From Streptomyces atroolivaceus (lineage in GTDB: Bacteria; Actinomycetota; Actinomycetes; Streptomycetales; Streptomycetaceae): a stretch of 64,000 bases of DNA. The stretch is taken from NCBI RefSeq assembly GCF_000717025.1, contig NZ_JNXG01000002.1, positions 1,178,001 to 1,242,000 of the forward strand, in the 5' to 3' direction. Below the pieces are notes generated by a model, which did no database searches, was not told the origin of the DNA, and saw only the letters and a program-made list of their open reading frames with translations. Shown in pieces: positions 16,265 through 26,367 of this stretch. The number at the start of each line of letters is the position of its first letter. Within the stretch, counting starts at the first letter, position 1. Both the position numbers and the translations under genes were made by a program.

Positions 16265-17257
16265 ATGACGGCACCGATCGAGACCACCGGGGCGGATGCG
16301 CGGCCCGAAACGGTGCTGGAAGGCGCCGGGCGCAAGGAGATCGAGGGCCGTTCGCTCGGCCGCATCGCCTGGACGCGCTTCAAGCGGGACAAGGCCGCGA
16401 TGGCCGGTGGCATCGTTGTCGTGCTGCTCATCCTCACCGCCGTACTGTCCAAGCCGCTGCAGTCGCTGCTCGGGCTGGACCCCAACGCGTTCAACCAGAG
16501 CCTGGTCGACCCGGTCATGCTGGCGCCCAAGGGCGCACTCGGCGGGATCAGCTGGGACCACCCCCTCGGAGTCGAACCGCAGACCGGACGCGACATCCTG
16601 GCGCGCATCCTCGAAGGCTCCTGGGTCTCCCTCGTGGTCGCCGTCGGCTCCACGCTGCTCTCCGTGGTCATCGGCGTCGTCATGGGCGTCGTGGCCGGGT
16701 TCTACGGCGGCTGGGTCGACAGCTTCATCAGCCGGCTGATGGACACCTTCCTGGCGTTCCCGCTGCTGCTCTTCGCGATCTCCATCTCCGCCTCCCTGCA
16801 GGGTGAGGCGTTCGGGATGGAGGGGCTCACCCTCCGGATCGCGGTCCTGATCTTCGTGATCGGCTTCTTCAGCTGGCCCTACATCGGCCGCATCGTCCGT
16901 GCGCAGACCCTGTCGCTGCGCGAGCGTGAGTTCGTCGAGGCCGCCAGGTCGCTGGGTGCACGTGGCCCGTTCATCCTCTTCCGCGAGCTGCTGCCGAACC
17001 TGATCGCGCCGATCCTCGTGTACGCGACGCTGCTGATCCCCACGAACATCCTCTTCGAGGCCTCCCTGTCGTTCCTCGGCGTCGGTATCGCACCGCCGCA
17101 GGCGTCCTGGGGCGGCATGCTCACGCAGGCGGTCGACCTCTACGAGGTGGACCCGATGTTCATGGTCATCCCCGGCATGGCGATCTTCATCACCGTGCTG
17201 GCCTTCAATCTGCTGGGGGACGGGCTGCGCGACGCACTCGACCCTCGTGGCAAGTAA
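16265..17257 (+). CDS. oligopeptide ABC transporter permease (DppC/OppC type)
   Basis: A 330-aa inner-membrane subunit of a type-I ABC importer with an N-terminal cytoplasmic extension (about 45 residues), then six predicted membrane segments. The coupling loop EAARSLGARGPFIL, which docks on the ATPases, is present near residue 225. ATG 16265 is chosen (GAGAGGGG 12 nt upstream). It is the first gene of a five-gene transporter set in which this DppC-type permease comes before the binding protein, an order different from the usual A-B-C-D-F. Confidence 0.93.
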   Translation: MTAPIETTGADARPETVLEGAGRKEIEGRSLGRIAWTRFKRDKAAMAGGIVVVLLILTAVLSKPLQSLLGLDPNAFNQSLVDPVMLAPKGALGGISWDHPLGVEPQTGRDILARILEGSWVSLVVAVGSTLLSVVIGVVMGVVAGFYGGWVDSFISRLMDTFLAFPLLLFAISISASLQGEAFGMEGLTLRIAVLIFVIGFFSWPYIGRIVRAQTLSLREREFVEAARSLGARGPFILFRELLPNLIAPILVYATLLIPTNILFEASLSFLGVGIAPPQASWGGMLTQAVDLYEVDPMFMVIPGMAIFITVLAFNLLGDGLRDALDPRGK

Positions 17258-17301
17258 TCGCGGCAGCGCCGCACCGGACTAGCGAGGGGGCTTTCCTCAG
17301 C

Positions 17302-19062
17302 ATGCAGAACAGAAAGACAGCAGCGGCCATAGCCGTGGCCGTAGCGGTGTCGCTCGGCGCGTCGGCCTGCAGCGGCGGTGACTCGGGCAGTGACGCCAAC
17401 GGCGGTGGGGGCAACGCCAAGGCGGACGCGGCTCTGACGAGCATCGTCAACACGACCGACAAGAAGGGGGGGACGGTCACGTACGAGCACTCCAGTGGCC
17501 CGGACTCCCTCGACCCGGGCAACACGTACTACGGCTGGGTGCAGAACTTCTCCCGCCTGTACGCCCGTTCGCTGGTGACCTTCAAGCCGGCCGCCGGCAA
17601 GGAGAGCCTGCAGGTCGTCCCCGACCTGGCCACGAGCCTCGGCAAGGCCAGCCCGGACGCCAAGACCTGGACGTACACGATCCGCAAGGGCGTGAAGTTC
17701 GAGGACGGCACCGAGATCACCTCGAAGGACGTCAAGTACGCCGTCGAGCGCTCCAACTTCGCGCCGGAGGCCCTGTCCAACGGTCCGACGTACTTCAAGG
17801 CCTACCTCGAGGGCGGCGACAAGTACAAGGGTCCGTACAAGGACAAGTCCGCCGGGGGCCTCAAGTCCATCGAGACCCCGGACGACCACACGATCGTCTT
17901 CAAGCTGAACAAGCCGTTCGCGGACATGGACTACCTCGCCGCCTTCTCGCAGACCGCTCCGGTCCCGCAGAAGGCCGACACGGGCGCCAGCTACGTCCAG
18001 AAGATGGTCTCGTCCGGCCCGTACAAGTTCTCGGCGTACGACGAGAGCAAGGGTGCGACGCTCGTCCGGAACCCGGAGTGGGACCCGAAGACGGACCCGA
18101 TCCGCAAGGCGCTGCCGGACAAGATCGAGCTGAAGCTCAACGTCAACCCCACCACGGTCGACGACCACCTGCTCAACGACGTGAGCACCGCCGACGTCGC
18201 GGGCACGGGTCTGCAGTCCAAGACGCAGCCCAAGGTCCTGGTCAAGGGCTCGGAGAAGGCGAAGACGGACAACCCGTACGCCGGCGCCCTGCAGTACATG
18301 GCGCTGAACGTCAACGTGAAGCCGTTCGACAACGTCGAGTGCCGCAAGGCCGTTCAGTACGCGGTCGACAAGCAGAGCCTGATCGACTCGATCGGTGGCT
18401 CGGTCAAGGGTGACCCGGCCAGCACGGTCATCCCGCCGACCGTCGCCGGTTACAAGAAGTTCGACCTGTACCCGTCCGCGGGCAGCAAGGGCGACGTCGC
18501 CAAGGCGAAGGAGCACCTGACCAAGTGCGGTCAGCCCAAGGGCTTCAAGACCACGCTGACGGCGCGCTCCGACCGTCCTGACGAGATCACCGCCGCCACG
18601 CAGCTCCAGGGCAGCCTGAAGGCGATCGGCATCACCGCCGAGATCAAGCAGTTCCCGTCGGACAAGTACTTCACGGACTTCGCGGGTGTCCCCGCGTGGG
18701 TCCACAAGAACAACGCCGGCATGATGATGATGCAGTGGGGTGCCGACTGGCCGACCGGCTTCGGTTTCCTCGACCAGATCGTGAACGGATCGGCCATCAA
18801 GCCGTCCGGTGGCACGAACCTGATGGAGCTCAACGACAAGGTGGTCAACGACCTCCTCGTCAAGGGCATCGGCACGGTGGACACCACGGCGCGTAACGCC
18901 GCGTGGGGCGAGGTCGACCAGAAGGTCATGGAGAACGCCTCCCTCGTTCCCCTCGTCTACCGCAAGAACCTGCTCTACCGCCCGGACTCCGCGGCGAACG
19001 TCACGGTCACCGACGCGTACCTCGGCATGTACGACTACGTGCTCATGACCTCGACCAAGTAA
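17302..19062 (+). CDS. oligopeptide ABC transporter substrate-binding lipoprotein (SBP family 5)
   Basis: A 586-aa lipoprotein (lipobox LGASAC, residues 18-23) that should sit on the outer face of the membrane and capture peptides. The family 5 features are clear: SGPDSLDPGNTYYGW, the RKGVKFEDGTEIT segment and the SSGPYKF signature. Length is typical. It lies 44 bp after permease C and 90 bp before permease B. Ligand cannot be called; dipeptides to oligopeptides or glycopeptides are possible. Confidence 0.94.
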   Translation: MQNRKTAAAIAVAVAVSLGASACSGGDSGSDANGGGGNAKADAALTSIVNTTDKKGGTVTYEHSSGPDSLDPGNTYYGWVQNFSRLYARSLVTFKPAAGKESLQVVPDLATSLGKASPDAKTWTYTIRKGVKFEDGTEITSKDVKYAVERSNFAPEALSNGPTYFKAYLEGGDKYKGPYKDKSAGGLKSIETPDDHTIVFKLNKPFADMDYLAAFSQTAPVPQKADTGASYVQKMVSSGPYKFSAYDESKGATLVRNPEWDPKTDPIRKALPDKIELKLNVNPTTVDDHLLNDVSTADVAGTGLQSKTQPKVLVKGSEKAKTDNPYAGALQYMALNVNVKPFDNVECRKAVQYAVDKQSLIDSIGGSVKGDPASTVIPPTVAGYKKFDLYPSAGSKGDVAKAKEHLTKCGQPKGFKTTLTARSDRPDEITAATQLQGSLKAIGITAEIKQFPSDKYFTDFAGVPAWVHKNNAGMMMMQWGADWPTGFGFLDQIVNGSAIKPSGGTNLMELNDKVVNDLLVKGIGTVDTTARNAAWGEVDQKVMENASLVPLVYRKNLLYRPDSAANVTVTDAYLGMYDYVLMTSTK

Positions 19063-19152
19063 CACCTGTTCATCAACAGCATCCCTTGAAAGGCAGGTGA
19101 AGGCGCCGGGCCGGCGGGCGTACCCCGTCCGTCCGCCCGGCGCCGCACGGCT

Positions 19153-20142
19153 GTGGCTGCGTACATCATCCGACGCGTATTCGCCGCGGTGTTGCTGCTG
19201 CTGGTGGTCAGCGCAGTCACGTTCGCGATCTTCTTCCTGGTGCCCCGCCTCGGCGGGCAGACCCTCGACTCGATGGCCGCCCAGTACGTCGGGAAGAGTC
19301 CCGACCCCGACGTCATCGCGGCGGTCAAGAAGAACCTGGGGCTCGACCAGCCCCTTTACATGCAGTACTGGAACTTCGTCAAGGGCATCGTCGTAGGCGC
19401 CGAGTACCAGTTCGGCCCCGACCCGGTCACCTGCAACGCCCCGTGCTTCGGGTACTCCTTCAAGACCCACACCGAGATCTGGCCGCAGCTCGTCGACCGC
19501 GTCCCGGTCACGCTGTCGCTGGCCGTCGGTGCCGCTGTCATCTGGGTCGTCTCCGGTGTCGCGATCGGCGTCCTCTCCGCGCTCAAGCGGGGCTCGTTCT
19601 TCGACCGCCTCTCCATGGGCGTCGCCCTCGCCGGTGTGTCGCTGCCGATGTTCTTCACCGGCCTCGTCGTGCTGGCGCTGTTCGGCAACGGTGAGTACGT
19701 CCCGTTCGCGGACGATCCGATCGCCTGGGCGGGCAGTCTGGTCCTGCCCTGGTGCACTCTCGCCCTGCTCTACTCCGCGCTCTACGCCCGGCTCACCCGG
19801 GCCGGGATGCTGGAGACGATGGGCGAGGACTACATCAGAACCGCGCGGGCCAAGGGCCTCAAGGAACGCAAGGTGGTCGTCAAGCACGGTCTGCGCTCGG
19901 CGCTCACCCCGCTCGTCACCATCTTCGGCATGGACTTCGCGCTGCTGCTCGGCGGTGCGGTCATCACCGAACGCGTCTTCTCCTTCCAGGGGCTGGGTGC
20001 CTTCGCCATCCAGGGCGTCACCACCGCCGACCTGCCCAAGGTGATGGGCGTGACCCTGGTCGCCGCCTTCTTCATCGTCATCTGCAACCTGCTGGTGGAC
20101 CTCGTGTACGCCGCGATCGACCCCCGGGTGAGGCTCTCATGA
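19153..20142 (+). CDS. oligopeptide ABC transporter permease (DppB/OppB type)
   Basis: A 329-aa partner permease. The N-terminal IIRRVFAAVLLLLVV segment is the first membrane helix, as in OppB. The ATPase-docking loop is RTARAKGLKERKVV near residue 235. The start is GTG 19153; the upstream ribosome site is weak. It overlaps the first ATPase gene by 4 nt (ATGA), so the two are translationally coupled. A Cys pair (TCNAPC) in the extracytoplasmic loop could form a disulfide. Confidence 0.93.
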   Translation: MAAYIIRRVFAAVLLLLVVSAVTFAIFFLVPRLGGQTLDSMAAQYVGKSPDPDVIAAVKKNLGLDQPLYMQYWNFVKGIVVGAEYQFGPDPVTCNAPCFGYSFKTHTEIWPQLVDRVPVTLSLAVGAAVIWVVSGVAIGVLSALKRGSFFDRLSMGVALAGVSLPMFFTGLVVLALFGNGEYVPFADDPIAWAGSLVLPWCTLALLYSALYARLTRAGMLETMGEDYIRTARAKGLKERKVVVKHGLRSALTPLVTIFGMDFALLLGGAVITERVFSFQGLGAFAIQGVTTADLPKVMGVTLVAAFFIVICNLLVDLVYAAIDPRVRLS

Positions 20143-21223
20143 GCGACGCAATCAAGAAGGACTCCCCGGCGGCGGACACCGTTCCGGCACCGCGGTCCGG
20201 CGACGGCAAGGAATTCCTGTCCGTCCGCAACCTCAGCGTCCACTTCGACACCGACGACGGTCTGGTCAAGTCCGTCGACGGCGTCAGCTTCGACCTGAAG
20301 GCCGGTCAGACCCTCGGCATCGTCGGCGAGTCCGGCTCCGGCAAGTCCGTGACCTCGCTGGGGATCATGGGCCTGCACACCTCGGAGCGCGCCCGGATCG
20401 GCGGTGAGATCTGGCTCGACGGCGAGGAGCTGATCGGCGCCGGCCCCGAGCGCGTACGAGCCCTGCGCGGCCAGAAGATGGCCATGATCTTCCAGGACCC
20501 GCTGTCCGCCCTGCACCCGTACTACAGCATCGGCGCGCAGATCGTGGAGGCCCACCGGGTCCACAACAAGGTCGACAAGAAGACCGCCAAGAAGCGCGCC
20601 ATCGAGATGCTGGACCGCGTCGGGATCCCCGAGCCGCACCGTCGGTACGAGGACTACCCGCACCAGTTCTCCGGCGGCATGCGCCAGCGCGCGATGATCG
20701 CGATGGCCCTGGTCAACAACCCCCAGCTGCTCATCGCCGACGAGCCGACGACCGCCCTCGACGTCACCGTCCAGGCGCAGATCCTCGACCTCATCCGCGA
20801 CCTGCAGAAGGAGTTCGGCTCCGCGGTCGTCATGATCACCCACGACCTCGGTGTCGTCGCCGAGATCGCGGACAACCTGCTCGTGATGTACGCGGGACGC
20901 TGCATCGAGCGCGGCAGCGCCGAGAAGGTGTTCTACGAGCCCCAGCACCCCTACACCTGGGGCCTGCTCGGCTCGATGCCGCGCATCGACCGGGAGCAGA
21001 CCGAGCGGCTCATCCCCGTCAAGGGCTCGCCGCCCAGCCTCATCAACGTCCCGTCGGGCTGCGCCTTCCACCCCCGCTGTCCGTACGCCGACGTCCCGCC
21101 GGACAACATCACCCGCACCGAGCGCCCGGAGCTGCAGCAGGTCAGCGACGGGCACTACTCCGCGTGCCACATGTCGCGTGAGCAGCGCGACCGGATCTGG
21201 ACCGAAGAGATTGCGCCGAAGCT

Positions 21224-21227
<4 letters not shown>
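20139..21227 (+). CDS. oligopeptide ABC transporter ATPase (DppD/OppD type)
   Basis: A 362-aa ATPase with Walker A (GESGSGKS), Q-loop, signature (FSGGMRQR) and Walker B (LLIADEPT). It ends with the oligopeptide-type C-terminal extension, including cysteines in [13 protein letters not shown] 20139 overlaps the permease stop, and the following ATPase GTG overlaps its own stop, so the operon is tight. Confidence 0.95.
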
Positions 21228-22516
<1,289 letters not shown>

Positions 22517-22534
22517 TACCGGCACAATTGCCCG

Positions 22535-23206
22535 GTGCTCAACGAACTCTTCACCCCCTCCGTCCAGCATGCGCTCGACATCGTCGGAATCTTCGTCTTC
22601 GCGATCTCGGGCGCCCTGCTCGCCGTACGCAAGAACTTCGATGTCTTCGGCATCGCGGTCCTCGCCGAGGTGACAGCGCTGGGCGGGGGGATCTTCCGTG
22701 ATGTGATGATCGGCGCGCTCCCGCCGGCGGCGTTCACGGATCTCGGCTACTTCGTGACCCCGCTGATCGCCGCAGGCCTGGTCTTCTTCCTGCATCCGCA
22801 CGTGGAGCGGATCCAGGTCGGCGTCAACGTCTTCGACGCGGCGGGGCTGGGACTCTTCTGCGTGTCCGGCACGATCAAGGCGTACGAATACGGCCTCGGG
22901 CTCACCTCGTCCGCCGCGCTCGGGCTGGCCACCGCGGTCGGCGGCGGTGTGCTGCGCGACGTCCTGGCGAACGAGGTGCCCTCGCTGCTGCGCTGGGACC
23001 GCGACCTGTACGCCGTGCCCGCGATCGTCGGTGCGGTCATGGTGGTCCTCTGCATCCGTTTCGAGGCACTCAACGCCTACACGAGCGGCGCCGCCGCGAT
23101 CACCGCGTTCGTCCTGCGGCTGTTCGCCATGCGCTTCCACTGGCGGGCCCCGCGCGCGTACAACAGGCGCTCGGCCACGGCGGAGGAGGCCCCGGCCGTC
23201 ATGTGA
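22535..23206 (+). CDS. trimeric intracellular cation (TRIC) channel-family membrane protein
   Basis: A 223-aa membrane protein with seven hydrophobic segments made of two similar halves, each with a Gly-rich signature (EVTALGGGIFRDVMIG and ATAVGGGVLRDVLANE). This is the UPF0126/TRIC family, whose prokaryotic members are potassium-permeable channels (family knowledge). GTG 22535 has no ribosome site; CACAAT (22523-22528) ends 6 nt upstream, so a leaderless transcript is possible. It lies 18 bp after the ATPase gene and may also be read from that operon. Confidence 0.88.
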   Translation: MLNELFTPSVQHALDIVGIFVFAISGALLAVRKNFDVFGIAVLAEVTALGGGIFRDVMIGALPPAAFTDLGYFVTPLIAAGLVFFLHPHVERIQVGVNVFDAAGLGLFCVSGTIKAYEYGLGLTSSAALGLATAVGGGVLRDVLANEVPSLLRWDRDLYAVPAIVGAVMVVLCIRFEALNAYTSGAAAITAFVLRLFAMRFHWRAPRAYNRRSATAEEAPAVM

Positions 23207-23267
23207 CAGCAACCATGTGGCGGCAAAAGCTACCGCTCAGTAATACGATCGGTGTACGGTGCATGCC

Positions 23268-24134
23268 ATGGCACAGGCAGCAGCGCAGGAGTCGCGCGCA
23301 GTACAGGCGACCATCGGTGACAGTGAGTTCGACCGCGACACCGCCGTCACACTCCGGGAGGAGGGTGTCTACGACGCGGAACTCTCCGCGGGCTGGACGA
23401 TCATCCACGCGGTCAACGGCGGTTACCTGCTGGCCATGCTCGGCCGTGCCCTCGGCGAGGCGCTCCCGCACTCCGACCCCTTCTCGGTCTCCGCGCACTA
23501 CCTCACGGCGTCCGTCCCGGGACCCGCGGTGATCCGCACCCAGGTCGTACGCGCCGGCCGCACCCTCTCCACCGGCGAGGCCTCGCTCTTCCAGTTCGCG
23601 GAGGACGGCACGGAGATCGAACGCATCCGGGTGCTGGCCACCTACGGTGATCTCGACGGCCTTACGGACGAGATCCGTACGTCGGCCCGGCCGCCGGTCA
23701 TGCCGCCCCTGGAGCAGTGCCTCGGGGCGAGCGACGGCACGGCGCCGATCCCCGGCAGCTCCGCCATCACCGAACGGCTCGACATCAAGCTCGACCCGGC
23801 GACGGTCGGATGGGCCGTCGGCGCACCGTCGGGCAAGGGCGAGATGCGGGGCTGGTTCGGGCTCGCCGACGGCCGTGACGCCGACCCGCTCTCCCTGCTG
23901 CTCACCGTGGACGCGCTGCCCCCGACCTCCTTCGAGCTGGGGCTGAAGGGCTGGACGCCCACCATCGAACTCACCACCCACATCCGCTGCCGCCCCGCCC
24001 CGGGGCCGCTGCGGGTCTCCATCACCACCCGCAACCTCGCGGGCGGATTCCTCGAGGAGGACGCGGAGGTCTGGGACAGCGCCGACCGCCTCGTGGCCCA
24101 GTCCCGCCAGCTGGCCCGAGCCCCTCGCGGCTGA
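23268..24134 (+). CDS. thioesterase family protein (double hotdog)
   Basis: A 288-aa cytosolic acyl-CoA thioesterase-like protein (TesB-like two-hotdog arrangement). It has an N-terminal hotdog with GWTIIHAVNGGYLLA (about residues 42-56) and a second one around WAVGAPSGKGEMRGWFGLAD. The start could be GTG 23259 or ATG 23268; I prefer the ATG. A -10-like TACGAT (23244-23249) lies 18 nt before it. Substrate unknown. It is 61 bp after the TRIC gene. Confidence 0.85.
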   Translation: MAQAAAQESRAVQATIGDSEFDRDTAVTLREEGVYDAELSAGWTIIHAVNGGYLLAMLGRALGEALPHSDPFSVSAHYLTASVPGPAVIRTQVVRAGRTLSTGEASLFQFAEDGTEIERIRVLATYGDLDGLTDEIRTSARPPVMPPLEQCLGASDGTAPIPGSSAITERLDIKLDPATVGWAVGAPSGKGEMRGWFGLADGRDADPLSLLLTVDALPPTSFELGLKGWTPTIELTTHIRCRPAPGPLRVSITTRNLAGGFLEEDAEVWDSADRLVAQSRQLARAPRG

Positions 24135-24269
24135 AACCCGTCCTGACGGCGTGGTGAAGTCAGGCCCGCCGCTCTCCGCCCTGCCGCTCCTCGGGGCCCG
24201 CGGCCTGGTTCCGGCCGGTGATCCGGCCGGGCGCCTCGAAGCCTCCGTACGCGCCGTCCGCGGCCGCGG

Positions 24270-25103
24270 TCACGGAGCTGTACGCAGAAAACGGATGAGG
24301 GCCGCGGTGAGCTCGGCGGGCGCGTCCTCCTGGACGAGATGCCCGGCCCCCTCGATCAGCCGCAGCTCGGCGCCGGGGATCAGTCCGGCGAGCTCATGGC
24401 CGCGGGCGACCGGGATCCAGGTGTCCTCCGTACCCCAGCACACCAGGACGGGCAGCTCCAGCTCCCCGTAGCGGTGCTGGATCTCGTCGGTGAACCGCTG
24501 GTCGTTCTGGCTGATCTGCCGGTAGAAGGCGGGCTGCCCGGCCTCCGTGCACCAGGGGGCGACGAGCCTGTCCAGCACCGCGGGACGCAGCCCCTGGTGG
24601 CTGGCCGAGCCGACGTACTCGGTCACCAGCGCCCGGTGCAGGTCCGGCGGCAGCTCGCCGAACACGTCGGCCCGGCCGCCCAGCAGCCGGTAGGCCCGCG
24701 AGCCCCAGGGGGCCAGCGCCACCGGGTCGACGAGTGCCAGGCGCCGGTAGCGGGCGTCGTGCAGGAGATGGGCGCGCAGGGCTACGCAGCCCCCGAAGTC
24801 ATGGGCCGCCACGGCCGGTTCGTCCAGGCCCCAGTGTTCGAGGAGCTCGGTGAGCACCCACGCCTGGGCGCGCAGCGTCACGTCCTGGCCGGTGTGCTGC
24901 GCGGAGGCGCCGTAGCCCGGCAGGTCCCACACGTACACGCGGTGGTCCTGCGCCAGGCCCCGGGCGACGCCGCGCCATACGTACGAGGAGAAGGGCGTGC
25001 CGTGCACCAGGACGACGGGCGGGGCCTGCTCGGGGCCGAGCACCGCCCAGCGCACCTCGCCCGAGGAACTGGTGAAGGTCCGGTCAAGGGTCCAGTCGCT
25101 CAT
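24270..25103 (-). CDS. alpha/beta-hydrolase with an Asp nucleophile
   Basis: A 277-aa cytosolic hydrolase. The oxyanion segment HGTPFSSYVW, the nucleophile elbow AHDFGGC (Asp instead of Ser), the acid GTEDTWIP and the His in EGAGHLVQE form a complete triad. An Asp nucleophile is typical of haloalkane dehalogenases and epoxide hydrolases, so an ester or halide substrate cannot be assumed. It lies 10 bp before (downstream of, on the minus strand) a TetR gene and is probably co-transcribed with it. Confidence 0.87.
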   Translation of the reverse strand: MSDWTLDRTFTSSSGEVRWAVLGPEQAPPVVLVHGTPFSSYVWRGVARGLAQDHRVYVWDLPGYGASAQHTGQDVTLRAQAWVLTELLEHWGLDEPAVAAHDFGGCVALRAHLLHDARYRRLALVDPVALAPWGSRAYRLLGGRADVFGELPPDLHRALVTEYVGSASHQGLRPAVLDRLVAPWCTEAGQPAFYRQISQNDQRFTDEIQHRYGELELPVLVCWGTEDTWIPVARGHELAGLIPGAELRLIEGAGHLVQEDAPAELTAALIRFLRTAP

Positions 25104-25113
25104 GACGCCGACC

Positions 25114-25737
25114 CTACGGCCTGTCCAGCCAGTGGGCCCGGCCCAGCGTGACCAGGCGCAACCGGCGCCGCGCCACCCGGACGACCTCCTGTTCGCCCTC
25201 CGGACCGGCTTCCAGCAGCGCCGAGGCGGTGAGCACCATGTGGTCGACGTAGAGGCCTCCGAGCATCAGGAGGTCCTCCCTGTCCCAGCCCGCCGACTCG
25301 GGCTCCGCACCGAGCACTTGGGCGACCTCCAGGGCGAAGCCGCGCAACTGCGCCGCGATGGCCGCGCGGACCTGCCCGACGCCGCCGTGCTGCTCCCGGG
25401 CGATGAAGCGGAAGTGGGCGGGCTGCTCCGTGACGTGACGGGTTATCAGGTCGACGCTGCGGTCGAGCCGCTCCTCGCTGTCCCCCGTGTCGGCGAGGAT
25501 CGCGCCGATCATGCCGTGCAGGCTCCCCAGGGTCTCCTCGACGAGGGCGACGCCCAGGGCCGCCGTGCCGTCGAAGTGGCGGTAGAAGGCCGTCGGGGTC
25601 ACACCCACGGCCCGCGTCACCTCCCGCAGGCCCAGACTGCTCAGGCTCTGGTGCTCCAGCAGCTCAAGGGCGGCGTCGAGCAGTGCCTGGCGGGTCTTCA
25701 GCTTCTGGGCCTGGCGGATGCCGGTGGTGTGACTCAT
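25114..25737 (-). CDS. TetR-family repressor (FabR/DesT-like)
   Basis: A 207-aa regulator from ATG 25737. Its HTH (TSLGLREVTRAVGVTPTAFYRHF-type region, about residues 30-55) is like that of lipid-metabolism TetR proteins, although here the first residues read SSLGLREV. The C-terminal ligand domain is typical in length. The divergent region holds two copies of an AGTRAACAnnCGTWCTC motif (25745 and 25801), one touching its own start and one before the 51-residue gene, so it probably controls both directions. The neighbouring hydrolase is likely part of its regulon. Confidence 0.85.
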   Translation of the reverse strand: MSHTTGIRQAQKLKTRQALLDAALELLEHQSLSSLGLREVTRAVGVTPTAFYRHFDGTAALGVALVEETLGSLHGMIGAILADTGDSEERLDRSVDLITRHVTEQPAHFRFIAREQHGGVGQVRAAIAAQLRGFALEVAQVLGAEPESAGWDREDLLMLGGLYVDHMVLTASALLEAGPEGEQEVVRVARRRLRLVTLGRAHWLDRP

Positions 25738-25744
25738 GCCATTC

Positions 25745-25762
25745 AGTAAACAACCGTTCTCC
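25745..25762 (+). promoter_or_regulatory. candidate TetR operator 1
   Basis: AGTAAACAACCGTTCTCC lies 8 bp upstream of the TetR start. It is an imperfect inverted repeat (AGTaAAC / GTTcTCc) and matches operator 2 at 13 of 18 positions. Confidence 0.55.
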
Positions 25763-25800
25763 GAGTCCAGGAAGGGGTACAAGGTCCTAGACTCGAAGTC

Positions 25801-25818
25801 AGTGAACAGTCGTACTCT
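25801..25818 (+). promoter_or_regulatory. candidate TetR operator 2
   Basis: AGTGAACAGTCGTACTCT, same orientation as operator 1 and 56 bp away, lies 23 bp before the 51-residue gene. The consensus of the two resembles TetR-family lipid-regulator sites. Confidence 0.55.
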
Positions 25819-25841
25819 CAAAGCTCGCAGAAAGGCCGGAC

Positions 25842-25997
25842 ATGTTCGTCCTCGTCGCCGCCCTGCTCCTGCTGGGGGTCGTCCTCGGAGCGGTCGCGCA
25901 TCTCCCGCTCCCCGTGGCCCTGACCGCCGCGGCCGTGATCGGTCTCTGGCTGGCGGTCTTCGGAGTCCGTGAACGCCTCGCCCGCCGTACCCGCTGA
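25842..25997 (+). CDS. 51-residue membrane protein
   Basis: ATG 25842 has AAAGG 6 nt upstream and codes for 51 residues ending in a basic REXLARRTR-like tail. Two hydrophobic stretches (about residues 2-19 and 25-42) joined by HLPLP predict a small hairpin membrane protein. The frame ends 15 bp before the next gene, whose ribosome site overlaps that gap, so they are probably one operon. I do not recognise the family. It is short but its signals are better than chance: ribosome site, strong G/C third-position use and operon spacing. Confidence 0.75.
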   Translation: MFVLVAALLLLGVVLGAVAHLPLPVALTAAAVIGLWLAVFGVRERLARRTR

Positions 25998-26012
25998 CGA
26001 AGGAGCTACGCC

Positions 26013-26345
26013 ATGGCACTCACCACCGCACGCACCACGGACGCGCCCCGTACGGCTCCGCGCGATTCCCGTTCCGCCGGTACTCCGTCCGGCGAGGGCC
26101 GTCCGGCCGCCCGGGAGGCGGACGGGCTCGCGGTCGCCTCGTTCGTACTGGGGCTGCTCGGCCTCCTGGTGATGAACATCCTGCTGGGGCCGGTCGCCAT
26201 CGTCATGGCGGTCCTCGCCCTCGCCCGCTCCACCGCCCGCCGCGGCCGGGCCCTGCTGGGCCTGGCCCTCGGGGTCGCCGACCTGGTCGTCCTCGCGGTC
26301 CTGGTCACGGGCAACGGCACCGTCTCCTGGAGCCTGGCCGGCTGA
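26013..26345 (+). CDS. DUF4190-domain membrane protein
   Basis: A 110-aa membrane protein. A Thr/Arg-rich cytoplasmic N-terminus (about 36 residues) is followed by two hydrophobic segments in the DUF4190 arrangement (SFVLGLLGLLVMNILLGP and ALGVADLVVLAVLVTG). GAAGGAG is 7 nt before ATG 26013. Function is unknown for the family. It follows the 51-residue gene in a likely operon controlled by the divergent TetR gene. It converges with the next TetR gene. Confidence 0.85.
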   Translation: MALTTARTTDAPRTAPRDSRSAGTPSGEGRPAAREADGLAVASFVLGLLGLLVMNILLGPVAIVMAVLALARSTARRGRALLGLALGVADLVVLAVLVTGNGTVSWSLAG

Positions 26346-26367
26346 CCGCGCCCGCGGTCGTGGCGGC

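Noticed and set aside
17140..19887. A 915-codon open frame on the minus strand opposite the binding-protein and permease genes.
   Set aside because: Arg/Asp/Val/Leu-rich composition and lack of any domain; it mirrors the highly supported plus-strand genes, as is common at this GC content.
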